Shown: positions 9,080 to 17,241 of the stretch, one piece after another
Layout of the letters: each line of letters begins with the position of its first letter
How positions within the stretch are numbered: the first letter of the stretch is position 1
From: Gammaproteobacteria bacterium
Lineage (GTDB): Bacteria > Pseudomonadota > Gammaproteobacteria > Thiohalomonadales > Thiohalomonadaceae
Assembly (NCBI GenBank): GCA_014859545.1
Contig: JACUTZ010000010.1
Location: 1 to 32,492, forward strand
Reading direction: 5' to 3'
Length of the DNA: 32,492 nt
Notes under the pieces: generated by a model
Databases searched by the model: none
Seen by the model: the letters and a program-made list of their open reading frames with translations, nothing else
Told to the model about the DNA's origin: nothing
Program-made: the position numbers and the translations under genes

Positions 9080-9114
9080 ATCACCAACTCCTTAACTACT
9101 ACATTAAAAATTTC

Positions 9115-9256
9115 ATCGCAAAGGCGCAAAGACGCAAAGTAAAGGCACGATAATGTTTTTTAACACGCCAAACGTTCACAACCGAGTCAACGCCTGACAT
9201 TCCATCAGCGGCCTAATTGATCAACTTACACCTTTGCGCCTTTGCGCCTTTGCGGT
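9115..9256. repeat. Intergenic palindromic repeat, copy 4 (CGCAAAGG type)
   Basis: It fills the leuB-asd gap and ends about 8 nt from the leuB stop. The left arm from 9117 reads CGCAAAGGCGCAAAGACG in 8-nt units. The right arm holds three units of CTTTGCGC ending at 9256. Either register of the right arm pairs with the left arm. The spacer is about 90 nt and unrelated to the other copies. Confidence 0.85.
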
Positions 9257-9264
9257 AAATGCCT

Positions 9265-10353
9265 TTAGCCACACATCGCTGCGACCACCGCATCGCCCAT
9301 CGCGCTGCAGGAAACGATCTGGCAGCCGGCGGTGGCGATATCGACGGTACGGATACCCTGGGCCAGTACGGCCTTGACGGCGTTCTCGACGCGCTGGGCA
9401 TTGGCCTCGTCGCCGAAGCTGTAGCGCAACATCATCGCGACGGACAGGATCGTCGCCAGCGGATTGGCCTTGTCCTGCCCGGCGATGTCGGGCGCGGAGC
9501 CGTGGATCGGCTCGTACATGCCCTTGTTGTGTTCGTCCAGCGAAGCCGATGGCAGCATGCCGATGGAGCCGGAGAGCATCGAGGCCTGATCGGAGAGAAT
9601 ATCGCCGAAGATGTTGCCGGTGACGATCACATCAAACTGCTTGGGCCACTTGACCAACTGCATCGCGGCGTTGTCCACATACATGTGGCTCAACTCCACC
9701 TCAGGGTAGTCCTTGGCCACTTCCAGCACCACCTCGCGCCACAGCTCGGAGCATTCCAGCACATTGGCCTTTTCCACCGAGCAGAGCTTCTTGCCGCGTT
9801 TCATCGCGATATCAAAGGCAACGCGGGCCACCCGGCGTACCTCGCTCTCGGCATAGATCATGGTGTTAAAGCCGACCCGCTCAGTCTTTCCATCAGCAGT
9901 GGCACGCACCTCAATCCCGCGCGGCTGGCCGAAATAGACATCGCCGGTCAGCTCACGCACGATCATGATATCCAGCCCAGAGACCACCTCGGGCTTGAGG
10001 CTGGAGGCCTCGGCCAGCTCGGGATAGAGCAGCGCCGGACGCAGGTTGGCGAACAGGTTCAGTTCCTTGCGGATACGCAACAGACCGCGCTCCGGACGCA
10101 GCGGACGATCCAGCTTGTCGTACTGCGGGCCACCAACCGCACCAAGCAGTACTGCGTCAGACTCACGCGCCAGCTTGAGGGTGGCCTCCGGCAGCGGGTC
10201 ACCGGCCGCATCGTAACCCGCGCCGCCAATGGCGCCCTCTTCCATAACAATATCGAGTCCATCGGCCTTCAATACATCCAGCACCTTCACTGCCTGGGCG
10301 ACGATCTCAGGGCCGATCCCGTCACCGGGCAATACCGCAATCTTCTTTGTCAT
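9265..10353 (-). CDS. leuB: 3-isopropylmalate dehydrogenase
   Basis: LeuB oxidatively decarboxylates 3-isopropylmalate to 2-oxoisocaproate using NAD, the third committed step of leucine synthesis. The 362-residue product shows the beta-decarboxylating dehydrogenase start [14 protein letters not shown], the substrate-binding arginine region [14 protein letters not shown], the YFGQPRG loop and the metal/cofactor segment [20 protein letters not shown]. It ends with the NAD-binding [17 protein letters not shown]. The ATG at 10353 has GGAG 7 nt upstream. It is third in leuC-leuD-leuB, each gap carrying a palindromic repeat. Length is typical. Confidence 0.98.
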   Translation of the reverse strand: MTKKIAVLPGDGIGPEIVAQAVKVLDVLKADGLDIVMEEGAIGGAGYDAAGDPLPEATLKLARESDAVLLGAVGGPQYDKLDRPLRPERGLLRIRKELNLFANLRPALLYPELAEASSLKPEVVSGLDIMIVRELTGDVYFGQPRGIEVRATADGKTERVGFNTMIYAESEVRRVARVAFDIAMKRGKKLCSVEKANVLECSELWREVVLEVAKDYPEVELSHMYVDNAAMQLVKWPKQFDVIVTGNIFGDILSDQASMLSGSIGMLPSASLDEHNKGMYEPIHGSAPDIAGQDKANPLATILSVAMMLRYSFGDEANAQRVENAVKAVLAQGIRTVDIATAGCQIVSCSAMGDAVVAAMCG

Positions 10354-10372
10354 TGATTAACTCCAAAATGCT

Positions 10373-10452
10373 TTTGCCACAGAGGTCACAGAGAACACAG
10401 AGTTGGAAACAAAACCTTTTTTACTCGGTGCCCTCTGTGCTCTCTGTGGCTA
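10373..10452. repeat. Intergenic palindromic repeat, copy 5 (CACAGAGG type)
   Basis: It lies in the leuD-leuB gap. The left arm (TTGCCACAGAGGTCACAGAG, from 10374) and the right arm (CCCTCTGTGCTCTCTGTGGC, to 10450) are inverted. Each has two to three CACAGAGNN units, with a short spacer of about 30 nt. It ends about 10 nt from the leuD stop. Confidence 0.85.
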
Positions 10453-10461
10453 ATAATAATT

Positions 10462-11100
10462 TCAGTTAAACAGCCAGGGGGCCTCGGCCTTGCGGCGGGC
10501 TTCGTAGGCCTTGATCGCGTCCACGTGCTGCAGGGTCAGGCCGATGTCGTCCAGGCCGTTGAGCAGGCAGTGTTTGCGAAAGGCATCCACCTCAAACGCC
10601 ATCGCCTCGCCGGAGGGCGTGGTGATGACCTGTGCCGTCAGATCCACGCTCAATTGATAGCCTTCACTGGCCACCACCTCCTTGAACAACTGTTCGACTT
10701 TGGCCTCGTCCAACACAATGGGCAGGATGCCGTTCTTGAAGCAGTTATTGAAGAAGATATCCGCATAGCTGGGGGCGATGATCACCTTGAAGCCGTAATC
10801 CAGCAGAGCCCAGGGAGCGTGCTCACGGGAGGAGCCGCAGCCGAAGTTCTTGCGCGTCAGCAGGATATTGGCACCCTGATAGCGCGGCTGGTTCAGCACG
10901 AAATCCGGATTGACCTGGCGCTGGCTGTTATCCATGCCCGGCTCACCGTGATCCAAATAACGCCACTCGTCAAAGGCGTTGGGGCCAAAGCCGCTGCGCT
11001 GGATCGACTTCAGAAACTGCTTGGGAATGATCGCATCGGTGTCCACATTGGAACGGTCCAAGGGCGCGACAATCGCCGTCATCTTTTCAAACTTTTCCAT
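10462..11100 (-). CDS. leuD: 3-isopropylmalate dehydratase small subunit
   Basis: LeuD pairs with LeuC to isomerise 2-isopropylmalate to 3-isopropylmalate. The 212-residue swivel domain shows [20 protein letters not shown] at the N-terminus, the conserved [17 protein letters not shown] active-site loop and the [12 protein letters not shown] segment. Its length is that of the proteobacterial single-domain LeuD. The ATG at 11100 has AAGGGG 5 nt upstream. It sits between leuC and leuB, with CACAGAGG-type palindromes on both sides rather than the very tight spacing seen in many leu operons. Confidence 0.98.
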   Translation of the reverse strand: MEKFEKMTAIVAPLDRSNVDTDAIIPKQFLKSIQRSGFGPNAFDEWRYLDHGEPGMDNSQRQVNPDFVLNQPRYQGANILLTRKNFGCGSSREHAPWALLDYGFKVIIAPSYADIFFNNCFKNGILPIVLDEAKVEQLFKEVVASEGYQLSVDLTAQVITTPSGEAMAFEVDAFRKHCLLNGLDDIGLTLQHVDAIKAYEARRKAEAPWLFN

Positions 11101-11114
11101 AAAAACCCCTTCTA

Positions 11115-11176
11115 GCCACAGAGGTCACAGAGGGCACGGAGGTATCAGCCTCTGTGCCCTCTGTGTCCTCTGTGGC
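11115..11176. repeat. Intergenic palindromic repeat, copy 6 (best-formed hairpin)
   Basis: It lies in the leuC-leuD gap. Arms 11115-11142 and 11149-11176 are 28 nt each, pair at 26 of 28 positions and are separated by only 6 nt. Each arm is three CACAGAGG-type 9-nt units. The element ends 3 nt from the leuC stop. As RNA it would form a very stable hairpin between two cistrons of one pathway. Confidence 0.92.
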
Positions 11177-11179
11177 AAA

Positions 11180-12595
11180 TCATTTGAGTTCACGCACGTC
11201 GGTGAAATGGCCCTTGATCGCCGCGGCGGCGGCCATTGAGGGGCTGACCAGGTGGGTGCGTCCTCCCTGGCCCTGGCGGCCCTCGAAGTTGCGATTCGAG
11301 GTGGAGGCACAGCGCTCGCCGGGTTCGAGACGATCCGCATTCATCGCCAGACACATGGAACAGCCTGGTTCGCGCCATTCAAAACCGGCTTCAATAAATA
11401 TCTTGTCCAGCCCCTCTTGCTCGGCCTGCTTTTTCACCAGACCGGAACCGGGTACCACCAGCGCCTGCTTGACCGTGGCGGCCACCTTACGACCCTTGGC
11501 CACCACCGCCGCCTCGCGCAGGTCTTCGATGCGCGAGTTGGTGCAGGAGCCGATGAAGACGATATCCACCGGGATGTCGGTGATCGCCATGTTTGCATCC
11601 AGGCCCATGTATTCCAGCGCACGACGCATCCCATCGGCCTTGACCTCGTCGGGCTCCCTGGCTGGGTCCGGTACGGTATCGCTGATGCCAACCACCATCT
11701 CCGGCGAGGTGCCCCAGGTGACCTGCGGCTGGATGCTGGCGGCATCGATGCGCACCACGGTGTCGAAGCTCGCATCTGCGTCGCTGACCAGTTCGCGCCA
11801 GGCGGCCACCGCCTGGTCCCACAGCTCACCCTTGGGGGCGTAGGGACGACCCTGAAAATAATCGATGGTCTTTTCATCCACCGCCACCATGCCGGCACGT
11901 GCACCGGCCTCAATGGCCATGTTGCACACGGTCATGCGCCCTTCCACCGACAATGCACGGATCGCCTCGCCACCGAACTCAATGGCATGGCCGGTACCGC
12001 CAGCGGTACCGATGCGGCCGATGATCGCCAGCACGATGTCCTTGGCGGTCACACTGGGGCCGACCTGCCCGTCCACCGAGACCAGCATATTCTTCATCTT
12101 CTTCTGCACCAGGCACTGGGTGGCCAACACATGCTCCACCTCAGAGGTGCCGATGCCGTGGGCCAGTGCACCGAAGGCGCCGTGGGTGGAGGTGTGGGAG
12201 TCGCCACAGACCACCGTCATCCCTGGCAGGGTCGCCCCCTCCTCCGGCCCAACCACGTGCACAATCCCCTGGCGGACATCGTTCATCGGGAAGAAGGTGA
12301 TGCCGAACTCGCGTACATTCTGCTCCAGCGTCGCCACCTGAATACGGGCGATGGGATCGGCGATCCCCTCCACCCCGGCGCTCTGCCCGGTGGTCGGCAC
12401 ATTATGGTCGGGGGTGGCCAGCACCGAGTCGATGCGCCAGGGCTTGCGCCCGGCCAGACGCAGCCCCTCGAAGGCCTGCGGCGAGGTCACCTCATGCACC
12501 AGATGGCGATCGATGTAGATCAGACAGGTGCCGTCGTCATCGCAACGCACCACATGGGCATCCCACAGTTTATCGTACAGTGTCTTTCCGGCCAT
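11180..12595 (-). CDS. leuC: 3-isopropylmalate dehydratase large subunit
   Basis: LeuC is the [4Fe-4S] aconitase-family subunit of isopropylmalate isomerase, acting with LeuD. The 471-residue product has the conserved [20 protein letters not shown] region and the iron-sulfur ligands in [13 protein letters not shown] and [11 protein letters not shown], followed by the substrate-binding [12 protein letters not shown] segment. I chose the ATG at 12595 ([16 protein letters not shown]), which has GAGG 7 nt upstream. An in-frame TTG at 12613 gives a six-residue extension not seen in homologues. It is the first gene of leuCDB and diverges from a LysR regulator. Confidence 0.98.
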   Translation of the reverse strand: MAGKTLYDKLWDAHVVRCDDDGTCLIYIDRHLVHEVTSPQAFEGLRLAGRKPWRIDSVLATPDHNVPTTGQSAGVEGIADPIARIQVATLEQNVREFGITFFPMNDVRQGIVHVVGPEEGATLPGMTVVCGDSHTSTHGAFGALAHGIGTSEVEHVLATQCLVQKKMKNMLVSVDGQVGPSVTAKDIVLAIIGRIGTAGGTGHAIEFGGEAIRALSVEGRMTVCNMAIEAGARAGMVAVDEKTIDYFQGRPYAPKGELWDQAVAAWRELVSDADASFDTVVRIDAASIQPQVTWGTSPEMVVGISDTVPDPAREPDEVKADGMRRALEYMGLDANMAITDIPVDIVFIGSCTNSRIEDLREAAVVAKGRKVAATVKQALVVPGSGLVKKQAEQEGLDKIFIEAGFEWREPGCSMCLAMNADRLEPGERCASTSNRNFEGRQGQGGRTHLVSPSMAAAAAIKGHFTDVRELK

Positions 12596-12652
12596 GCTCG
12601 TTCCTCGAATCAACTGCCGCCTAGCTTAGCGAGGCACAACCTATTACACAAA

Positions 12653-12681
12653 TTCATATTTTTCATATAAGCTATAAACAA
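12653..12681 (-). promoter_or_regulatory. Candidate promoter of leuCDB
   Basis: Minus strand: -35 TTGTTT (12681-12676), 17-nt spacer, -10 TATGAA (12658-12653), in an AT-rich stretch about 60 nt before leuC. Both boxes are weak matches. The 309-nt leuC-lysR gap otherwise holds palindromic repeat copy 7 and two small palindromes. Confidence 0.3.
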
Positions 12682-12690
12682 AAAGAATTT

Positions 12691-12831
12691 CACCGCAGAG
12701 GCGCAGAGCCGCAGAGGGTTAGAATGCTGTTCCGTTTTTTGCAAATACGTCTGCCACAGGTGACTCTGGCACGGTCAGGACTATTTGCATTAATGCATAG
12801 GCTCTTTTCTCCGCGCCTCTGCGTCTGGGCG
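12691..12831. repeat. Intergenic palindromic repeat, copy 7 (CGCAGAGG type, degenerate)
   Basis: It lies in the leuC-lysR gap. The left arm starts CACCGCAGAGGCGCAGAG at 12691, and the right arm reads CTCCGCGCCTCTGCGTC around 12809-12825. An 11-bp core CGCAGAGGCGC (12694-12704 with 12813-12823) is perfectly inverted; outside it the arms have decayed. The spacer contains the 12-bp palindrome listed separately. Confidence 0.75.
12786..12797. promoter_or_regulatory. Perfect 12-bp palindrome TGCATTAATGCA
   Basis: It lies between the divergent leuC and lysR genes, inside the spacer of repeat copy 7. It contains a T-N11-A core (12785 to 12797), the minimal LysR-family site. GCAAATA (12741-12747) and TATTTGC (12782-12788) form an additional inverted pair around it. 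Candidate operator for the neighbouring LysR protein. Confidence 0.35.
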
Positions 12832-12854
12832 ATATGTTCCCGACATCACCAACC

Positions 12855-12872
12855 GACTACATCCCTGTAGTC
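12855..12872. promoter_or_regulatory. Small hairpin in the lysR leader
   Basis: GACTACA-TCCC-TGTAGTC is a perfect 7-bp stem with a 4-nt loop, ending 32 nt before the lysR ATG. It could be an operator dyad or a 5'-UTR hairpin. Nothing in the sequence separates the two. Confidence 0.35.
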
Positions 12873-12904
12873 GTCTGCGGTAAAAATTTTTCTGGGTTAG
12901 AACA

Positions 12905-13777
12905 ATGGAAATCGCTTCACTACAAGCCTTCATCGCGGTGGCGGAACAGCAGTCCTTTTCGCTGGCGGCGCGGCAGTTGTTCATCACCCAGCCGGCGGTG
13001 AGCAAGCGTATCGCCGCGCTTGAGCAGGAGCTGGACGCGCCGCTGTTTGATCGTATCGGCAGGCAGATACACCTGACCGAGGCGGGCCGGGCGCTGATGC
13101 CCCATGCGCGACGCATCCTGGACGAGCTGGCCGACAGTCGCCGCGCCATCCACCAGCTCTCCGGCGAGATCGGTGGCGAGTTGCTGCTGGGCACCAGCCA
13201 CCACATCGGTCTGCATCGCCTGCCTCCCATCCTCAAGGAATACACTCGCCGCTGGCCGCAGGTGGCGCTCAACCTGCGTTTCATGGATTCGGAGGCCGCT
13301 TGTCGCGCCATCGAGCACGGTGAGCTGGAGCTGGCGGTGGTCACCCTGCCCTTGCATCCGGGCAAGCCATTGCGCACCGAGCTGTTATGGGACGATCCCT
13401 TACAGGTGGTCTGCGCCCTCGATCATCCACTGGCAGCCCAGGGCCAGGCCAGCCTGGCAGAGCTCGCCCAACACCCGGCGCTACTGCCCGGCCCCGGCAC
13501 CTTTACCCGCGAGATCGTCGAGCAGGCCTTTGCCCCCACCGGACTCGAACTACACGAGGCCCTGTCCACCAATTATCTGGAAACCCTGAAGATGCTGACG
13601 GTGATCGGCCTGGGCTGGAGTGTGTTGCCGGCCACCATGGTCGACAAGGAATTACAGGTACTCGACACCCCGCTCAAACTGGCGCGCCAGCTCGGCCTGG
13701 TGCAACATACCAGACGTACCCCCTCCAATGCGGCGATGGCGATGGTGGAGCTGTTACGGGGAAAGATTAAAAGCTAA
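12905..13777 (+). CDS. LysR-family transcriptional regulator
   Basis: This 290-residue protein has an N-terminal winged helix-turn-helix (about 1-60: LQAFIAVAEQQSFSLAARQLFITQPAVSKRI in outline, with the classical SxAAxxLxxxQPAVSxxIxxLE pattern), a linker helix and a two-lobed effector-binding domain (about 90-285). The effector domain includes the GELELAVVTLP and VIGLGWSVLPATMV segments typical of LysR proteins. It is transcribed divergently from leuC, the classical arrangement for a LysR protein controlling the adjacent operon, so leuCDB is the first candidate target and a leucine-pathway intermediate a candidate ligand. That is inference. The ATG at 12905 has no clear Shine-Dalgarno. No gene symbol can be justified from sequence alone. 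Confidence 0.93.
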   Translation: MEIASLQAFIAVAEQQSFSLAARQLFITQPAVSKRIAALEQELDAPLFDRIGRQIHLTEAGRALMPHARRILDELADSRRAIHQLSGEIGGELLLGTSHHIGLHRLPPILKEYTRRWPQVALNLRFMDSEAACRAIEHGELELAVVTLPLHPGKPLRTELLWDDPLQVVCALDHPLAAQGQASLAELAQHPALLPGPGTFTREIVEQAFAPTGLELHEALSTNYLETLKMLTVIGLGWSVLPATMVDKELQVLDTPLKLARQLGLVQHTRRTPSNAAMAMVELLRGKIKS

Positions 13778-13783
13778 AAGATC

Positions 13784-13952
13784 TCACCGCAAAGGCGCAG
13801 AGGCGCAGAGGATAGGAGAAAGCCATAGTGAAATCGGAAACCGCCGTATGCTTATGCCCGTGTGAATTACCCAGAAATTCACCAAATATCCAAACATGTT
13901 CGCCAAGCATCCCTTACCACAACACCTCTGCGCCTCTGCGCCTCTGCGGTGA
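13784..13952. repeat. Intergenic palindromic repeat, copy 8 (CGCAGAGG type)
   Basis: It begins 7 nt after the lysR stop codon. Arms 13784-13811 and 13925-13952 are 28 nt each and complementary at 27 of 28 positions, both made of TCACCGC followed by CGCAGAGG-like 8-nt units. The spacer is 113 nt. Together with copy 6 it best defines the family. Confidence 0.92.
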
Positions 13953-13968
13953 AATTCTTTAAATCATC

Positions 13969-14502
13969 ATGAATGAAGACCCCAAAGGCCTGTTAGCTCA
14001 ATGGTTCGCCACACCGCTATCGCCCGGTGAGGCCGAGGCCCTGTGGCAACAGGCCACCGAGCGCCATGATCGCTGCCTGCGCCGGGGTTGCCCCTGCCTG
14101 CTGCCACGCCTGCAACAGCTCTGTGCCCGCTTTTGGCTGGAGCAATCCATCGAGGCAGACTATCAACAACTGCGTGCCGGGTTTCAACGCCGCCACAGCC
14201 GCCGCGCCCTGGCCCTGCTGGAACTGTGTGTCGGTCAGTTGTTCGCCAGCCGGGGGCTGAAAGATGCCCTGCCCCACCTGCAACGGGGCTTTGCCCTGGC
14301 ACGGGAGCTGTTTGCCGCCGGCGACTACTTTATTGTGCACCAGCGTCACCAACTGCTTGCCCAGCTCCCTCTGGCCAGCCAACCAGGCCCGCCACAGGAC
14401 CTGACACAGCTGCTCAATACCGCCAGGGTGATCGTCCGCATGAAACAAACCCGGCCACAACGCGGCCCCTACCAGCACGACCCGAACGACACCTATGGAT
14501 AA
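13969..14502 (+). CDS. Unrecognised 177-residue helical protein with a Cys cluster
   Basis: I do not recognise this family. The protein is predicted mostly helical, rich in Leu, Ala, Gln and Arg, with no signal peptide or membrane helix. An N-terminal cysteine group, Cys36, Cys41, Cys43 and Cys52 (C-x4-C-x-C-x8-C), could bind metal or be redox active. Residues 78-135 read like paired amphipathic helices, perhaps TPR-like, and the C-terminal 25 residues look disordered. Its 3' end overlaps the cupin gene by 8 bases, so the two are probably translated together. The ATG at 13969 has no clear Shine-Dalgarno. The coding call rests on an uninterrupted frame, codon use like its neighbours and the overlap. 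It fills the space between repeat copy 8 and the cupin gene. Confidence 0.75.
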   Translation: MNEDPKGLLAQWFATPLSPGEAEALWQQATERHDRCLRRGCPCLLPRLQQLCARFWLEQSIEADYQQLRAGFQRRHSRRALALLELCVGQLFASRGLKDALPHLQRGFALARELFAAGDYFIVHQRHQLLAQLPLASQPGPPQDLTQLLNTARVIVRMKQTRPQRGPYQHDPNDTYG

Positions 14503-14815
14503 ACAAAACCTTTGGCAATCACTGCCCGATGCCCGCGCCGCCGAGCAGTTCACCGAACTGCTGCATGCGGACAATCTGCGCATCGAGCGCATCGTCTCCC
14601 AGGGACAGGCCTCGCCGGAGGGCTTTTGGTACGACCAGGCGGAACACGAGTGGGTACTGCTGCTGGAGGGGGCGGCACGGCTGGAACTTGAGGGGGGCAA
14701 GTGCATCGCCCTTAAGCCCGGTGATTACATCAATCTGCCCGCCCACACCCGCCATCGGGTGGTATGGACAGATCCGGATAAGACCACGATCTGGTTGGCG
14801 GTATTTTATCGTTAA
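14495..14815 (+). CDS. Small single-domain cupin protein
   Basis: This 106-residue protein is one beta-barrel cupin domain. The first cupin motif is represented by FWYDQAEHEWVLLLEGAARL and the second by LKPGDYINLPAHTRHRV. Candidate metal ligands are His and Glu in EHEW and the two His in PAHTRHRV. The whole chain matches a widespread short cupin group of unknown substrate, often annotated simply as cupin domain protein. The ATG at 14495 overlaps the preceding gene by 8 bases, implying coupled translation. It converges on the mscS-like gene, with about 115 nt between them and no clear terminator. The specific reaction or ligand is unknown. Confidence 0.88.
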   Translation: MDKQNLWQSLPDARAAEQFTELLHADNLRIERIVSQGQASPEGFWYDQAEHEWVLLLEGAARLELEGGKCIALKPGDYINLPAHTRHRVVWTDPDKTTIWLAVFYR

Positions 14816-14929
14816 TCGCTGCCAGGTTTTCCCGTTAACTCTTCCGGCCGGAGGGTCGAGATCCAGGTCGAGATGGCGTTAAATTAACCCACTATCATCG
14901 AGCTGGAACTCGACGCTCTGACCTAACGC

Positions 14930-16240
14930 TCAGCCCTGACGATCAGGCATCGACTTGATATACACATCCCGCTGCGGATAGGGGATGGTGATATGGGCTT
15001 CCTTGAAGGCGCGCCAGATTGCCAGATTCAAGGCCGAACGGATGCTGCCCAGGCCCTCCTCCGGGTCATTGACCCAGACCCGCAGCTCCAGATGGATACC
15101 GTTGTCGCCGAACTCCATCAGGCGTACCGAGGGTACCGGCTCGGCCAGCACCCGTTCGTTCTCCTCGGCGATGCGCTGCATGATCGCCATCGCCTGTTCC
15201 GGATCATCGTCATAGCTTATAGAAACCGGGATCTTCACCCGCACATTCGGATCGGAATAACTCCAATTGATCACCTCGGAAGTCACCAGGTTTTCATTGG
15301 GGATCAGTGTTTCAACGCCATCACGCGAACGCACCACCACATAGCGTCCGCGCAGGGCCTCCACCCAACCCATCTTGCCCTGTACACTGATTACATCGCC
15401 GGGTTTGATCGAGCGATCCAGCACCAGAATAAAACCGCTGATAAAGTTGCTGGCAATGCGCTGCAGGCCAAAGCCAATGCCCACACCCAGCGCACCACCG
15501 AATACAGTCAGGGTAGTCAGGTCAATGCCAACCGCATTGAGTGCCAGCAGGAAGGCGATGGTGATCAGGAAGAACTTGCTGAACTTGGCCAGCGCCACCT
15601 GCAAGGCAGGATTGACGTGACCGGAACTTTGCAAACGCCGTTCCAGCGAGGCGGACAGCCAGAAGGCCAGCCCCAGTAACAGGCCGACCAGCAGCAATAA
15701 TTCCAGCGTAGAGAGCAAGGAAATGCGGGTCTCGCCAATACTCAGTGCCAGCGCGTCCATTGCCGCCAGGGCCGGCTTGAGCCAGTCCAGCATGTGCAAC
15801 GCAAACAGGATCCAAATACTGGAGGCGATCAGCCCCTCCCAGGCCTTGATCGCTGGGGAGGGCGGAAAGGCCTTGCGCAGGCCAAAGACCAGAAAACGCA
15901 CCGCCGCCAGGGACAACAGTAACGGCACCACCACATTCAGGATCAGGGTCTGGTAGTCCAGTCCTTCCAGGATCGCCCGACCGATCATCACCCATAGCAG
16001 CATCACAAAGGGAAACAGCACCCGGCGCACACTGCTCATGGTGAAACGGCGCAGGGCATGGCTACCATCTGGTACACCCTGTTGCAGGAAACGCCGCAGG
16101 CTGCGCTCCAACAGCCAGGCACCGAGTACCGCCACCAATATCACCACCAGCTGCCACCAGAACACGGGCTGCACCAGCAGGCTCAACCAGTACTCGGGGG
16201 CCAGGTAATCGTGGAGATTTTCGGCTTCCATGGTATTCAT
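14930..16240 (-). CDS. MscS-family mechanosensitive ion channel
   Basis: The product is about 436 residues with at least five hydrophobic helices (around 20-40, 70-90, 98-115, 125-145, 175-195) before the MscS pore module. The pore-lining helix and beta domain are clear: LTVFGGALGVGIGFGLQRIASNFISGFILVLDR is the signature region in outline, followed by the KPGDVISVQGKMGWVEALRGRYVVVRSRDG beta domain and the cytoplasmic vestibule. Such channels open on membrane tension to release solutes in osmotic downshock. It is longer at the N-terminus than E. coli MscS (286), like the multi-helix YbdG/YnaI-type members. The start is uncertain: ATG at 16240 or 16231, and neither has a Shine-Dalgarno. An extension to 16306 would overlap the leader of the divergent gene. 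Confidence 0.92.
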   Translation of the reverse strand: MNTMEAENLHDYLAPEYWLSLLVQPVFWWQLVVILVAVLGAWLLERSLRRFLQQGVPDGSHALRRFTMSSVRRVLFPFVMLLWVMIGRAILEGLDYQTLILNVVVPLLLSLAAVRFLVFGLRKAFPPSPAIKAWEGLIASSIWILFALHMLDWLKPALAAMDALALSIGETRISLLSTLELLLLVGLLLGLAFWLSASLERRLQSSGHVNPALQVALAKFSKFFLITIAFLLALNAVGIDLTTLTVFGGALGVGIGFGLQRIASNFISGFILVLDRSIKPGDVISVQGKMGWVEALRGRYVVVRSRDGVETLIPNENLVTSEVINWSYSDPNVRVKIPVSISYDDDPEQAMAIMQRIAEENERVLAEPVPSVRLMEFGDNGIHLELRVWVNDPEEGLGSIRSALNLAIWRAFKEAHITIPYPQRDVYIKSMPDRQG

Positions 16241-16321
16241 GATATGGTTGAGGAGGAAGGGACAATCTACCCTATCCATCCAAACAGAGAAAGAAAAGAA
16301 CACCACCCTGGAGGAGTTATG

Positions 16322-17170
16322 ATGAAAAAAACCATTACGGCCATGGCAGCAGCAGTTCTACTGGGCATGAGCACCGCCCATGCCAGTGGTACGCATACAT
16401 GGTGGGATGATGCCTGGTGGCAAAACGGCGTGCTGGAAACCCCGACCAACCACAAGGTACGCACCAACCGCGAGAGCTACATGAGCGGCGATGTGGAGGT
16501 CCCGGTGCTGGTGGCCCGCCCGGATAATAATCGCAAATACCCGGCAGTGCTGTTCGTCCATGGCCGTCGCGGTGTGGATGATCTGATCAGCCTGCATGTG
16601 AAGCGCCTGGCTGCGCGGGGATTTGTGGTCTATGCACCGGATCTGTACGAAGGACGCTTTATCGAGAAATTCCCCATCGAGCATGACTACGAGCTGGAAG
16701 ACGATCTCAATGCCGGACTGGATGCCCTGCTCAAGCGCCGCGATATCAGCAGCCAGCAGGCCTGTGCCTATTCCCATACCCGTGGTGGTTACTATGCCCT
16801 CAAACTGGCGGTGACCAAGGAACGTCAGCACAATGGCCTGGCCTGCTATGTGAGCTATTACCCGCACATGCAGGACCCCAATGCACCGGAGCCGATGCAG
16901 GTCTATCGCTTCGCTATGGAGGTCGCGACCTTCACCTTGCCGACCCTGATCTTCATCGGCGAGAACGAGCAGTACCAACGTCGTCGCGGGATTGAAATGG
17001 CGGTGGATGTACTACGCGACCGCGAGCGCCCGGCCGAACTGATCATCTATCCTGGTGTCGGTCGTGGTTTTGATTTCCGTGATCCCTCGGTGCGGACTTT
17101 CGCCGATGATCTGGCCAGCAAGGACGCAATCCAGCGCGCCACCAAGATGATGAATCAACATTTGAAGTAA
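16322..17170 (+). CDS. Secreted dienelactone-hydrolase-like alpha/beta protein with altered catalytic residues
   Basis: The 282-residue product opens with a signal peptide (MKKTITAMAAAVLLGMSTAHA, cleavage after Ala21), so it is predicted periplasmic. The mature part is an alpha/beta-hydrolase of the dienelactone-hydrolase type: VEVPVLVARP, PAVLFVHGRRGVDD (oxyanion region), GFVVYAPDLYEGR, then the nucleophile elbow and C-terminal strands. The family triad is Cys-Asp-His in GxCxGG, GxxD and GxxHxF. Here the matching positions read SHTRGG (Thr153), GENE (Glu216) and GVGRGF (Arg248), so no triad residue is kept. The ATG at 16322 has GGAGGAG (16310-16316) 5 nt upstream; the ATG at 16319 is only 2 nt from it. 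It diverges from the MscS gene. It may be non-catalytic or use another mechanism (Cys148 and Ser151 are nearby). Confidence 0.85.
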   Translation: MKKTITAMAAAVLLGMSTAHASGTHTWWDDAWWQNGVLETPTNHKVRTNRESYMSGDVEVPVLVARPDNNRKYPAVLFVHGRRGVDDLISLHVKRLAARGFVVYAPDLYEGRFIEKFPIEHDYELEDDLNAGLDALLKRRDISSQQACAYSHTRGGYYALKLAVTKERQHNGLACYVSYYPHMQDPNAPEPMQVYRFAMEVATFTLPTLIFIGENEQYQRRRGIEMAVDVLRDRERPAELIIYPGVGRGFDFRDPSVRTFADDLASKDAIQRATKMMNQHLK

Positions 17171-17178
17171 GCCCAATC

Positions 17179-17204
17179 ACCGCAGGGTCGGCCGGCCCTG
17201 CGGT
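17179..17204 (+). terminator. GC-rich hairpin behind the hydrolase-like gene
   Basis: ACCGCAGGG/CCCTGCGGT, a perfect 9-bp stem with an 8-nt loop, starts 9 nt after the stop codon. No T tract follows, so it is a possible Rho-assisted terminator or 3' protecting hairpin. Confidence 0.5.
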
Positions 17205-17241
17205 ATCTCCACAAACACCTTTCATTTCCCGCGCAATACCT

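Noticed and set aside
11252-12670. 472-codon open frame opposite leuC
   Set aside because: Antisense shadow of leuC; the His/Gly-rich composition follows from reversed GC-rich codons, with no ribosome-binding site or domain.
14816-14929. Short direct repeat GTCGAGAT (twice, 12 nt apart) and small dyads between the cupin and mscS genes
   Set aside because: Too short to separate from chance; no terminator with a T tract is formed, so not called as a feature.
16058-16321. N-terminal extension of the hydrolase-like gene
   Set aside because: It is antisense to mscS, and a signal peptide with a strong ribosome-binding site starts at 16,322.
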